A stretch of 64,000 bases of DNA. Origin: Lunularia cruciata. Lineage: Eukaryota > Streptophyta > Marchantiopsida > Lunulariales > Lunulariaceae. Shown in pieces: positions 44,344-55,676 of the stretch. The DNA lies in contig OX419762.1 in the NCBI GenBank assembly GCA_948567375.1, forward strand, positions 31,315,465 through 31,379,464. Direction: 5' to 3'. The position numbers and the translations under genes are program-made. Under the pieces are notes generated by a model. That model made no database searches. It was not told the DNA's origin and was given only the letters and a program-made list of their open reading frames with translations. The first letter of the stretch is position 1; the number at the start of each line of letters is the position of its first letter.

Positions 44344-45697
44344 CTACTTTGAACTTGAAAAATTGGAACCCCTGGGCTGTCAACATGGCGTTGATACCAA
44401 CTAGCTCTTTGGGCCCATCAAGTTCAAACTTACCCTAGCCGATCCCACCAAGTCGAATGATGAGTTCATTACCTATCACCCGACACGCCTATCAAAAATA
44501 TAAGGGGACAGAACAAGATGAAGATCTCGATGAATTCATCAAAGAATTTGAAGTCATCTCCTTTGCCAATAAGGAAAATGACTTGGTGGATTGACTGTGT
44601 ATTTTCCCAAGTGTGCTCCAAACGAAAGCTCGGAGTTGGTACACCTATGTAACCCAAAAGGAAATTGTACTAGCAGACTGAGAAGGCTTTAGAAACAATT
44701 TCTTGGAACGATGCCGGGAAGTTAATTACAACACGAGTATCTTCATGGCACTCAACGATTTGGACAGAGGTAACAAGGAGAAGTTGAGAGACAACTCTGA
44801 GCGGTTCATGGCGCTTTTGAATCGAGTTCCAAAGCAATTGGGTGTGGTGGGTTACTCCAATGCCCAAGCCATCACCTAGTTCTTAGGAGGACTCTCACCA
44901 GAGATTTGAATCTTTGCAAGAAAGAGGATTGTAACTTCCTTTAGCAAGGTACTCAAACATGTTTCCCGCTATGAAGCGGCTCACTCTCACTCTGTTGGCA
45001 ATTGAAGAAACTGGGAGAAGAAAGGCAAGAAGCCCAGAAGGAGAGCTTCTCGCAATACATCCCCTTCTTTGGAGGAATCTTCCACGTCTTCAAGCTCTTC
45101 TTTGGAATCCAAAGAAGAATCAAAGCCAAGATGAGTACAAAGACATGGGGGTAAGAAACCAGTGACTCCCCTAGCAAAGAGTGTACATAAAGGCTGATAC
45201 TAAGCTGGATGCCCTCATCAAGGAGTTTTTGGATTTTAAGATCCAAATGATTGGGGCAAAGGACCAAAGGAAGCCTCCATCATTTGGCAGATCCAATGTA
45301 TGGTGCACCGCGTGTGGCAAGTCAGGCCATGCAAACACAAAATGCAATACTCGCAATGCACTCTCGGTGCAACAGATTGATTGGGTTCTGGGATGGAACC
45401 AATAAGAGGAAGAGGAGGCGGTATACCAAACTCAAGACGTACCACCTCAAGCAAGCATATTGTATCAAGGTCCAAGGTACAGACCAAGGGAGTATAACCC
45501 CAATGCTCCTCCATGAAGACCACCAATGAGCAACCAAAATTGACCTCAGAATGTTGCACCCGAGGCATGTTATAATTGTGGCTTGATGGAACATTGGTTT
45601 CCAAACTGTCCGGAGCCAAGAAGGCAAATTGGGTATGTTCCCCTATGCGGAAATTGCAAAGGATCAGGTCATACGGGCAACCAATGCCCTCACCCAC
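44344..45697 (+). pseudogene. Element D gag region with three zinc knuckles (fossil)
   Basis: It continues element D after the C insertion. A capsid-type domain is readable (ARSWYTYVTQKE, FRNNFLERCREV, FMALLNRVPKQLGV), then a Ser/Lys-rich stretch and three canonical C-x2-C-x4-H-x4-C knuckles: CTACGKSGHANTKC (45304-45344), CYNCGLMEHWFPNC (45568-45609) and CGNCKGSGHTGNQC (45646-45686). Several breaks are present. A solo LTR enters right after the third knuckle. Confidence 0.75.
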
Positions 45698-46491
45698 TGT
45701 GACAACCCGACAAATATCACTTTTGCGGTAATCGGGTAAGTAAAGTTTGTTCCCACAGAGATACGAGTCAGAAATGTCCAAATACAAAGTCAAACAGTAA
45801 CATGTAGTTCTTCTTGGTTGCGTCTTTAATCTCTCAAGTAAAAACCACACCCAAAAGAGAGTAACAGGCACTGACTCACAATCTTGTCACAAATTCACAC
45901 TCCTTAATCATAAATCCTTCAATTCTTTCCAAACAATCTTGATTGTGATGATTCAGGCTCTCCCGAAAATGGCACTTCACTGCAAAACGACTTTGCCTCA
46001 AAATTGTGTTCCACCCCTCCACTGAAGGCACAACTTCCTCGATCAAAATTGCTTCACATCAACTTTGCACTGCACTCACAAATGCAGAATACTACCAACA
46101 CTACAATTCCTCTCAGCTCTGTCAAGGCATTGCTTCAATTGCACTTCACTCAGGATCAAACACACAGAATGAAGATCAAGGCTGTGGAATCCAACATCCA
46201 ACAAGCACTCTGACTTGCACTTCAAATTTCTCCACACATTCACAAATATAAACACAAAGTTGATACTCGAAATCAAGCTCAAGCGACGAGCACTGCTTCA
46301 CAACACTTTGCTTTATCTATTCTCAAAAATAATGAGCATTGAACAACATTTTCCTGCAAATGCCACCCTTAAGTAGTGAAACAATCGACAGTTCTAACAA
46401 CTATACCGTTCTACAACAACTGTTCTAACCTGCAGATCCAAAATGACAATGCACCTCTTCATATCTGCCCCTTCAAATCTCAAATCTGTTA

Positions 46492-49052
46492 CTAATCCGA
46501 TCCAATGTCTACTTCTTCCTTGGCTTTCAAACCCGAACCCGAAGTAATCTTACTTCCTACTACATTTTCCTCGGGTTTCACATCTCCTACTTCTTTGACC
46601 AGATCCATCAATTCTCTTTCCTGATCTGAAATTGCACTTATGGGTAATCTATCTAACTCTTCATCTTTCCGCCCACTCTTCTCTAATGTCTCTGAGGGCA
46701 ACTCCGAAGACATTTGGATTCCTATGTTATCTACTTCGGGTTTTGCCTTAACATCTTTCCGAAGCTTGTCTAACTCTATTTTCACTAAGTCTAATCTAAT
46801 TGAAATGTTATCCTCTACTTCTAACACCTTTCTATCTACACGAGTTCTTAGTTTGATTAACAAGGCATTCATCTCCGTGTCCTTTGCTTGTCTTTGCCTT
46901 GTCTCCCGCACCAACAACTTCAACTCGTGCAGTCGTGCTTCTTCAATTTGAACGTTGGCTTTTGTACTTAACATTGCATTCACCCTGAGGACTATTTTCG
47001 TCAATGGCTCCAATCTTGTCTTTTGTTCTTGTTCCCGATCTGCAAGCCATTCCTCTCTGTACATCGCCAACTTTTCCTTGAACTTGGCTTTCACCGCTTC
47101 CTTCTCTTTCTCCTTCTGTACAACTTTCTCTTCCTGATTACGAAGTAACTCTCGTAATCTCTCTTCTTCTCTATACCGCATAGACAACTCTCTTTGCCAG
47201 AGTTGCTTCTTCTCCTCCATACTCTCCATCACTCGATCGAGCTCTTGTTCCTTCGATGCTACCCTTGCCATAGCATGGATAAGCTCTACTCTTGAATCAA
47301 CAAATTGGTGCTTCAAGATTTTGTGCTTTGCTACCTGTCTCTCCCTTGCAATGTCACTCTTCCTTGCAAGATCCTCTCGATAGCTCACTTCTCTCTTCAG
47401 GTCTTCAATTACCTAACTTCTCTCTCCTGCTTCTGCTTGCAGTACTTCTCTCTCCTTCTCACCTCGGGTTATACTCCTCTTCAACTCCGAGTTCTCCTCT
47501 TCTAATCTTGCTACCACCTGCAATACAGTCTTTACTTCTGGACAAGTCGACTGCATCTCCTTCTTCTTCCGCTCCAACTTCACCAACAGCGGGCACACTA
47601 CCTCTCGCAGGTACTCTACTTCCTCACTGGCAACTTCTTCCTCTCATGGAGTAATTTCTTGTTTCTCCTTGTGTTCTCCTGATACGCGCCTTCTTCTCTG
47701 AAGTCTTCGTATTGGGATTGATGCCTCACTACTCGTGCTGTCTTCTGCCTCTTCCTTCACTTTACTTGGCCCCGCCTCACACTTTGCCTTACATCTCGAG
47801 TGAACTCCTTGCTATACTGCGATCTTCTTCTCCTTGAGCACCGATACTTCATCTTCTAGCGCCGCATTGTCTTTGGCTTCTACTTTGGCTTGCACTTTTT
47901 CTTTGTATTCTTCAGCCGCTGGTGCCGAGGTCATTTCTCCACCGTCTTCACTGTCACTGCTAGTATCTCCGCTCTGCAATGTTAGCTCAGATTCCTCCTC
48001 ACGTTCCGAGTCCTCCGTCTTGAGCTTGGCCTCGCCTTCTGAGTCTTCATCTTCTGACTCAATCACCACCATTCCTTGCCTCGGGTTATTTTTCTGCATC
48101 TTCCGAGGTTTCTTGTTTTCTTTGGCTTCTGCTTGCCGAGTTCTCTTCCTCGTCGGGGTACTTACTATGACCTCCATGTTTTCCCCTAACTTTGTGTAGT
48201 AGTCGTCCGTGCTCCGGATTTGGAGAATGTATTGCTGCTCCTCAACATTGACTTCCTTTCGCACATCCGGATAGAAGTGCAACACCATCCGATTTCACTC
48301 CGCCGAGGTCAGCAAATTGAGCCCAAGGTAGAAGTGCGCCGCAAACGGCACAATGTAGTGTGGAGGCAACTTATCCTGCAGATTCTACACCATCTGCCTT
48401 GTTCTCCTGTGAAAACACCTTGCCCAATTAATTGATTCTCTTGCAAACAATTTCTGAAGAACACCACTTGGTGTTTCATCACATAAGTTGTTCTCTCCGG
48501 CTTCAGGATTGCCATCAAAGCACTCACAATTCCTCTCTTGACAGGATCTTTGTAACTTTCTACCTTGTACCCATTCTTTGTTCTCTTCGACAAGAAGGCA
48601 TCTCTCACCTCCTGCGTTTCTTGGGCTATCTCTCCTTTCCCCAAGAACGTGGCTCCCTGCTCCGAACCCGCCTCCTTCCCGAGTACGAGTCTCCAATCCG
48701 ACTCTGTCCAGCGAGCCGGATTTCCTCTCTCTCCTTCTTCCTCGGGACCATCAAGACACTTACTCTCGATGTCTCTTGGAAAACTTACGTTCCAATTCCA
48801 TGCCAAAAAGGTGATCCAAAGTTGGCTCAAGACTTTGATCCTTGCTACTACATCTAATCTCCGAATTGCATGATTTCTCACTGTGAATTTGGAGTTTTTC
48901 TTCCCTCCTCCCATCTCTTCTGCTTTCTTACTGTCTCTTGATTTCTCTCTTGCAACTTCTCCCTTGCGCACTAACCCGAGTCCAACTTTATTTCCCTTTC
49001 CCCGATCACCTGCAAGACGACTCCTCAATGGCGAAGGAAAATTGCTCAACAT
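46492..49052 (-). pseudogene. LTR-borne coiled-coil protein gene, best-preserved copy
   Basis: About 850 codons between the shared start (MLSNFPSPLRSRLAGDRGKG) and the shared end (EEVDIGSD). Layout by approximate residue: 55-92 a block RNHAIRRLDVVARIKVLS then an aromatic stretch (LWITFLAWNWNVSF); 158-200 NGYKVESYKDPVKRG and ERTTYVMKH; then a Lys/Arg-rich and acidic region; a coiled coil of about 200 residues rich in Glu, Lys, Arg and Leu; and the conserved tail. It has only a few breaks. No signal peptide or knuckle is seen. Function is unknown; a scaffold or assembly role would fit a long coiled coil but is inference. Confidence 0.65.
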
Positions 49053-49070
49053 TTTGTCGTTGCAGTTTCA

Positions 49071-49080
49071 ATTTTTATAG
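49071..49080 (-). promoter_or_regulatory. Probable TATA box ahead of the LTR-borne frame
   Basis: On the minus strand CTATAAAAAT lies about 20 bases before the ATG at 49052, the same layout as at 32628. Confidence 0.6.
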
Positions 49081-49466
49081 AGTTGCACTTCTTCGTCTTC
49101 CGTCACTTTGAGTTTCTACCAAGAAATCACACCTCCGGCATGCACCTGTCACTGTCAATCAACCTTCGCGTGTATGAGCCGCCAGTTTTGAAACGGCCCC
49201 TTCTTGAATTTCTCACCCCGACAAAAGGTTGTTAGACTGTCTTTGCCTCGGGTTGAGCTCCCCCTGATCCAAAGACAATCTACTTCGTATTGTATGCTGA
49301 CAGGGCATTTCCGAGTACTTTGCTTTATGACCCGAAGTCACTTTACTTTGGGTTTCATCCCAAAGACAATTTTCTTTGCCTTCTTCGGCCATACATGCGC
49401 AATCCGACTTCTCTATACACTTCTTCTCCTTTATTTTGAAAAAAAACAAAAAATGTGTGCACCACA

Positions 49467-50697
49467 CCCACCAAACACAAAGTTGCATGTAAAGTATATA
49501 TAGACCCCGGCTGAGCGTGCAACACTTCAGGTAAAGGGTGATACAACTGTAAATTGTATAACACTTGAGGAGGAGAGACCTCAAGAAGGGAGTCCAGCCT
49601 TGGAAGGAGAATAGCCGGACCTTGAAATTTTGAAGGTTGAGACACGCACAAGTAAGAAGAAGTGTGATTTCAAAGAACTGAGTAAGACCTTGTCATCTTC
49701 AAGAAAGGCCAAGAGGGTGCGCCCAAAGGCAATTCTTTCTACCAAGGAGGAAAAGATCCTTGCTAAAGCCTTGCAGAAAGAACTCAAGGAAGCAATACTC
49801 AAGACTCGAGAAATGAGTTTGGAGGAGGAGACAAAGACAAAGCCTCTAGTTTTTCCAGCGGACATCCGATCCAAAGTGAAGGGTCTAATTCAAGCGGAGG
49901 TGAGCCAACCCGATGAACCTTGGGTCAAGCCCACTAGTACTCCCATCACCATTATGAAGCATCCCGAAGTCAAATTTGAACATGGAGAGACTTCAAACCC
50001 AAAGCCAAAGGTGAAGACGGTGAAATTAGGGGGAGTACTCCAATATGATATTGTAACGGATTTGGCAGCTACAAATGCAAACGTCACATTTAAGCAATTG
50101 TGGGAAGACAACAAGCTGTACAAGAGGCAGCTGAATTTGGCCCTCAAGAAAGTAAGGTCAATGTCCAAGAAAGACCTGCTCGCCATATATTATATTGAAC
50201 AAGAAGATCTGGGATCTCTTGAGGTTGATGCAGAGATTGCAGGGTGCATGATCACATCAATACCCATTGATTCGGGTTCCGGTGTGAATGTCATGACCAA
50301 GGATATTGCAAATCGATTGGAGTATCATATGTTTGAACCAACACCTCGAGTATTGAAATTTGCAGACCAAACCAAGAGACGGCCATTGGGCATGTTGTCA
50401 AATATTACCACAATCATTGGAGGGGAGCCCTTCAAGTTGAAGTACATTGTGTTGTGACCAGTGACCAAAATAGGTTAACCATTGTTGATTGGAAGACCTT
50501 GGTTGTATAGTGCCCAAGTTGTGGTGGATTGGCACTAGTAGAAGCTATGGTTCAAGGACATTTTGTCCAAAGACCAGAAGCTAGTGACCGTGAGTTGGAC
50601 AAAGGTCACCTATCTCTAGGAAACTAGTTCATCAAAAGATGAGGACAAATCCAAAGACTCATCATCTTTGTCCTCAGATGAATCCAAAGACAAAGTC
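49467..50697 (+). pseudogene. Element D protease region (fossil)
   Basis: A readable frame of about 275 codons (49630 onward) with a Lys/Arg-rich start, a helical segment (QLWEDNKLYKRQLNLALKKV) and an aspartic protease with PIDSGSGVNVMT near 50263-50298. Downstream (LLIGRPWLYSAQ, near 50482) is the conserved protease-end motif. The Ser/Asp/Lys-rich linker to RT follows. It belongs to element D, between two solo LTR insertions. Confidence 0.8.
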
Positions 50698-52618
50698 TGT
50701 GACAACCTGGCAAACATCACTTTTGCAGTAATCGGGTAAGTAAAGTTTGCTCCCGCAAAGATACAAGCCAAAAATGTCCAAATACAAAGTCAAAGTAACA
50801 ATTGCAGTTCTTCTTGGTTGCGTCTTTAATCTCTCATGTAAAAACCACACTCAAAAGAGAGTCACAAGTGCTGATTCACAATCTTGTCACATATTAACAC
50901 TCCTTAATCACAACACCTTCAATTCTTTCCAAACAATCTTGATTGTGATGATTCAGGCTCTCCCAAAAAAGGCACTTCACTGCAAAACGATTTTGCCTTA
51001 GAATCATGTTCCACCCCTCCACTAAAGGCACAACTTCCTTGATCAAAATTGCTTCATATCAATTTTGCGTTGCACTCACAAATGCAGAATACTACCAACA
51101 CTATAATTCCACTCAGATCTGTCAAGGCATTGCTTTGATTGCACTGCACTTAGGATCAAACACATAGAATGAAGATCAAGGCTATGAAATCAAACATCCA
51201 ACAAACACACTGACTTGCACTTTGAAATTCTCAACACTCACAAACACAAACACAAAGTTGATACTCGGAATCAAGCTCAAGCGACAAGCATTGCTTCACA
51301 ACACTTCGCTTTATCTATTCTCATAAATTATGAGCACTGAACAACATAAGATTGCGAATGCCACTCTTAAATAGTGAAGCAAATGACAATTATCTTCCTA
51401 ATGTACCTCTTCCTAACAACTCTACAAACCTATAGATCTAAAATGACAATGCACCTCTTCATATCTGCCTCTTCAAATCTCAATTTTGTTTCTAATCCTA
51501 TCTGATGTCTACTTCTTCCTCGGCTTTCAAACCGAACCCAAAGTAACGTTACTTCCTACTATTATGTCCTCGGGTTTCACAACTCCTAATTGCTCTACCA
51601 AATCTAACAGTTCTCTTTCCTGATCTGAAATTCCACTAGTGGGTAATCTATCTAACTCCTTATCTCCCGATCCACTCTTCTCTAATGTCTCTAATGGTAA
51701 CTCCAAAGACATCTACAGTTCTACTTCATCTACTTTGGGTTTCATTACTATCAATTCCTTTGCTAGTTTTACTATATCCTCATCAAGAATTGTAATTGAA
51801 AGCATGAGTACACTATCTATGCCTTCAATTTGTAACCCACTTTCCCCTAATTGCTCATGTTACTGACCCAAAGACACTTACTATATGATCTTGCACTTCG
51901 GATTCATTCACTACTACTACTTCTCCTTCAATTTCTATTTCATCTTCAATCTGAACTGAAATTGAAGTCATGGGTATCCTAAATATCTTCTTTCTCTCCT
52001 CTAACTTCCTCTAATGCCTCTGGCAAGACTTCCAAAGTCACCTTCACTGCACTCCAAGGTCCGACTACCTCAGATTTAGTCATCTTTGTCTTGAGGCAAA
52101 GTCTCATGACCCAAAGTCGTGTAAACCCAAAGTCCGAAGTCGTGTTGACCTGAAGTCCAAAGTTGTGTTGACCCGAAGACACCAAACTACTTTGTACATC
52201 TACTCCCAAACCTTCAAATGCTTGTAACTTCTTGTAATGACCTCCAAACTTTGTGATTTTAGTGGAAATGGAAAGCTCTGAATGAGGCGCTTCCAACAAA
52301 ATATAGCATGCATGATTCAGACTTGTGGTCACTGAGATATGGCACCCACAAGAATCCTGACCTACAACTTCCATTTCGATGCAAAGAAATCCTCCTTCGG
52401 CGTCTGATCTCCTTCTTCTTCTTCTTCCTCTGACACAAAGTAAGCTTCTTTGGGTCTGATCCAATGCGAGTCCTTCTTTCTCTTACATGAAGTTGACTTC
52501 CTCGAGTCAAATCAAAATATAGACTTCTCATCGTTTCTTCTCCATTTGTGTTCAACTTGGTTTCAATAATGCACTTCTTCTTTAAAACTCGTCTAAAATG
52601 AAAAATGTGGGCACCACA
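50698..52618 (-). repeat. Family 2 short-class solo LTR inside element D
   Basis: 1921 bp, TGTGACAACCTGGCAAACAT...GGGCACCACA on the plus strand. A perfect 5-bp target duplication AAGTC stands at 50693-50697 and 52619-52623. It is similar over its full length to the short copy at 28240-30171, including a shared peptide-coding block (about 52190-52370, with DSCGCHISVTTSLNHACYIL) and the C-terminal tail of the LTR-borne frame (about 51527-51712). Confidence 0.93.
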
Positions 52619-53440
52619 AAGTCCAAGTCAATTACTTGGAATGCTACAAGGTGGATGTCAAAGACAAAGATCCATATGACCTCGCCTCGGGTGAACCTGA
52701 CTTTGAGGAAGAAGGTTTGATGGCAGCTCACCTCGGATTAAGCCGAGTAAGCCACGTTGAAGGAGTCATCAACCCTGATGACTGTCAAGATGTTGTTTTG
52801 ACTAAAGGGAAAGTTTTGAAGACAGTCACTTTGGAGGAGTTGGCAGGATACATTGCCTTGTTTATAGAATTCCTGGATGTATTTGCCTAGTCTATCGATC
52901 ACATGCCATGTATTCCATGAGAATTTGTAGAACACCTTATTGATCTGGTTGAAGGTGCAATTCCGGTTTGGCAAAGATAGTACCGCCTAAACCCAAAGTA
53001 CTCTCTCTTGGTGAAAGACAAAATCAACAAGTACTTAGGGGCCGGAATAATCTTTCTTGTCTTAAGCAATGAGTGTGTCTCCCCCATTGTCATTGTCTCA
53101 AAGAAGAAAACGGGGAAGATCCAAGTGTACCAAGATTTCCACAGGTTGAATGTAGTCACAAGGAAGGATCATCATCCCTTGCCTTTTACCGATACAATTT
53201 TGGACCAAGTAGTTGGTCATCCTTGTTATAGTTTTCTCAAGGGATTTTCAAGATACAATCAAGTGTCCATCCAAGAAGAGGATAAGGATAAGACCACGTT
53301 CATGACTAATTGGGACACTTTTGCGTACAATCAAATGCCCTTTGGGTTGTGTAATGCTCCCGCTACTTTCCAGCGGATGATGAATTCAATCTTCAAGGAT
53401 TTCTTGCGCAAATTTCTGGAAGTTTTCATTGCCTTGTTAG

Positions 53441-53528
53441 TCTACAATGTATAAAGACACGCATGTATAAGGCCTACAATGTATGAAGACACACATGTAT
53501 AAGGCCTACAATGTATAAAGACACACAT
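53441..53528. repeat. Tandem repeat of a 32-bp unit inside element D pol
   Basis: Units begin at 53441, 53473 and 53505, each a variant of ctacaatgtataaagacac followed by acatgtataagg; the last is incomplete. It sits exactly where sequence between RT and integrase is expected. Confidence 0.9.
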
Positions 53529-54540
53529 GCCCATATCTAAAGTTGTGATGCTTGTCAAAGAGCGGGGAAGCCAACGTATACTTCTCAATGGCCTTTGAGA
53601 CCAATTTTACCCCTTGGCCCCATTTGAGAAATGGGGAATTGATTTTGTGGGTCCCATTCAACTAGTGACCCGAGTCATGAGGAAGAGAAACATCTTGGTA
53701 TGCATTGACTATGCTACCAAGATGGTTGAAGCTGAAGCAACTCATAGAGATGATGCAGAAACCATTGCAGAATTTTTCTTTTCAAACATCTTCTCTTGAT
53801 ATGGATGTCCTCTGGAATTGGTCAATGATAGAGGGACACATTTTTTGAACTTTGTGATCAAGGCATTAACAAAATACTTCTAGATTAAACATTGGAAGAC
53901 TACTCCTTATAATCCTAAAGCAAATGGCTTAACGGAAAAGGCAAATGGGTTACTTTGCAAAATTCTAAATAAGTTGACTGTCAATTATGCCTATGACTAG
54001 GATACAAAATAACCAGCCACGTTGTGGGCATAACAATTGACAAAAAGGATTACAACCAAACAAACTCCATACTTCTTGACATAGGTTTGCATCCCATACT
54101 ACCAATTGAATTTGAAGTACCGACATATCGGATTCTTTGCAAAGAACAATTGTCGGAGGAAGAAAGCCAAGATCTTTGGATCCATCAACTGATGTGGTTA
54201 GAAGAGAAAAGAGACAATGCAATGCAAACCACAAAAGAATTACAAGAGCAAAGGAAAGTCAAGCACAATAAGCACATCAAGCCCATGACTGTTGCAAAGG
54301 AGATTTGGTTTTGTTATATGACAATCACTGAATATTTTTTCCAAACAAGTTGCATTTGCAATGGATGGAGCCTTATTGAGTTCTTCATCTTTATGAAAAT
54401 GGGTCCATTCAACTTGCACCCCTTGGAAGGCAATCCTTTTGCCACTCGAGTAAACGGGTGGAGAGTTTGGAGATATTGGACCATAGACTTGGAAGTCTTT
54501 AAGACACCCAAAGTCTATGTTTGCGGGGATGCTCACATTT

Positions 54541-54553
54541 GAGGGAGGGGGTT
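54541..54553 (+). other. Element D polypurine tract
   Basis: GAGGGAGGGGGTT lies directly before TGTGGTACCC at 54554, marking the start of the 3' LTR. Confidence 0.8.
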
Positions 54554-55676
54554 TGTGGTACCCTCATTTTTGTTTTTTTTCTCAATTTTGAAGAAGAAGT
54601 GTACATAGAAGTCAAATTGTGCCTGTATAGCCAAAGAAGGCAAAGAAAAGTGTCCTTGGGATGTAACTTGAGGTAACGTGACTTTGGGTCATAAGGCAAG
54701 GTACTCAAAATTGCCTTGTCAGCATACAATCCAAAGTAAGGAGTCTTTGTATCGGGGATGCTCAACCCAAGGCGAGCATAGTGAAACAACTTTCCTTTAG
54801 TGGAATTGCAGATCAGGAAGGAGAGATGTTAGAATAAGTAAAAGATTTAGTAATTGTGAAACCCAAGGATAGAGTAGTAAGTGGAGGAAGAAGTAGACAT
54901 TGGATTAGTAACAGATTTTGAGATTTGAAGAGGTAGATATGAAGAAGTGCATTGTCATTTTGGATCTACAAGATAGAAGAGTTGTTAGGAAATGGTATAG
55001 TTGTTAGTAGTTGTTGTTTGCTTCACTATTTAAGAGCGGCATTCACAATCTTATGTTGTTCAGTGCTCATAATTTTTGACAATAGATAAAGCAAAGTGTT
55101 GTGAAGTAGTGCTCGTCGTTTGAACTTAATTCTGAGGATCAACTTTGTGATTGTGTTTGTGAGTGTGTGGAGAATTTTGAATGCAAATCAGTGTGTTTGT
55201 TGGATGTTGGATTCTGCAGCCTTGTTCTTCATTCTGTGTGTTTGATCGTGAGTGAAGTGCACTCTAAAAAATGCCTTGACAGATCTAAGAGAAATTGTAG
55301 TGTTGGTAGTATTTTGCATTTGTGAGTGCAGTGCAAAGTTGATGTGAAGCAATTTTGATTGAGGAAGTTGTGCCTTTAGTGGAGGGGTGGAACAGAATTC
55401 TAAGGCAAAGTCATTTTGCAGTGAAGTGCCAGTTTCGGGAGAGCCTAAATCATCACAATCAAGATTGTTTGGAAAGATTTGATACGATTGTGATTAAGAA
55501 GTGTTAATTTGTGACAAGACTGCGAGTCAGTGCTTGTTACTCTCTTCTATGTGTAGTTTCTACCTGAGAGATTAAAGACGCAACCAAGAAGAAATTTTTT
55601 GTTATTATTTGCTTTGTATTTGGACATTTTTGACTCGTATCTCTGTGAGAACAAACTTAACTTACCTGATTACCGC
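54554..55676 (+). repeat. Element D 3' LTR, shortened
   Basis: It begins TGTGGTACCCTCATTTTT and follows the 5' LTR of D at both its outer and inner parts, but is only about 1.1 kb long and does not contain most of the LTR-borne frame. The canonical end (GTTGTCACA) is not found. Confidence 0.8.

Larger units (their letters stand above)
45698..49466 (-). repeat. Family 2 long-class solo LTR inside element D
   Basis: 3769 bp. On the plus strand it begins TGTGACAACCCGACAAATAT and ends GTGTGCACCACA, the reverse complement of the family 2 LTR. A perfect 5-bp target duplication CCCAC stands at 45693-45697 and 49467-49471. It has no internal region or second LTR, so it is a solo LTR left by recombination of a whole element. 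Its reading frame is the best preserved of the long copies here. Confidence 0.93.
52624..54553 (+). pseudogene. Element D RT and integrase region (fossil)
   Basis: RT is readable from about 52980: VSPIVIVSKKKTGKIQVYQD, then MPFGLCNAPATFQRMMNS near 53336. Integrase follows from about 53614: FEKWGIDFVGPIQ, LELVNDRGTHFL and NGLTEKANGLL hold the three catalytic acidic residues of a DDE core. The region ends at the polypurine tract. No RNase H is seen between the two. Several breaks. Confidence 0.8.
32251..55676 (+). mobile_element. Element D: family 2 Ty3/gypsy retrotransposon with giant LTR, broken and interrupted
   Basis: 5' LTR 32251-36025 (3775 bp), tRNA-Asp-like primer-binding site 36033-36045, gag 36051-36600 and 44344-45697, protease 49630-50530, RT 52980-53440, integrase 53614-54290, polypurine tract 54541-54553 and a shortened 3' LTR 54554-55676. 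Element C and two family 2 solo LTRs lie inside it. I see no RNase H segment. Over the first 240 bp the two LTRs differ at roughly 12% of sites, so it is older than C, as nesting requires; very roughly 6-30 million years under the same rate assumption as for A. It is broken in many places (more than ten). Confidence 0.9.
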
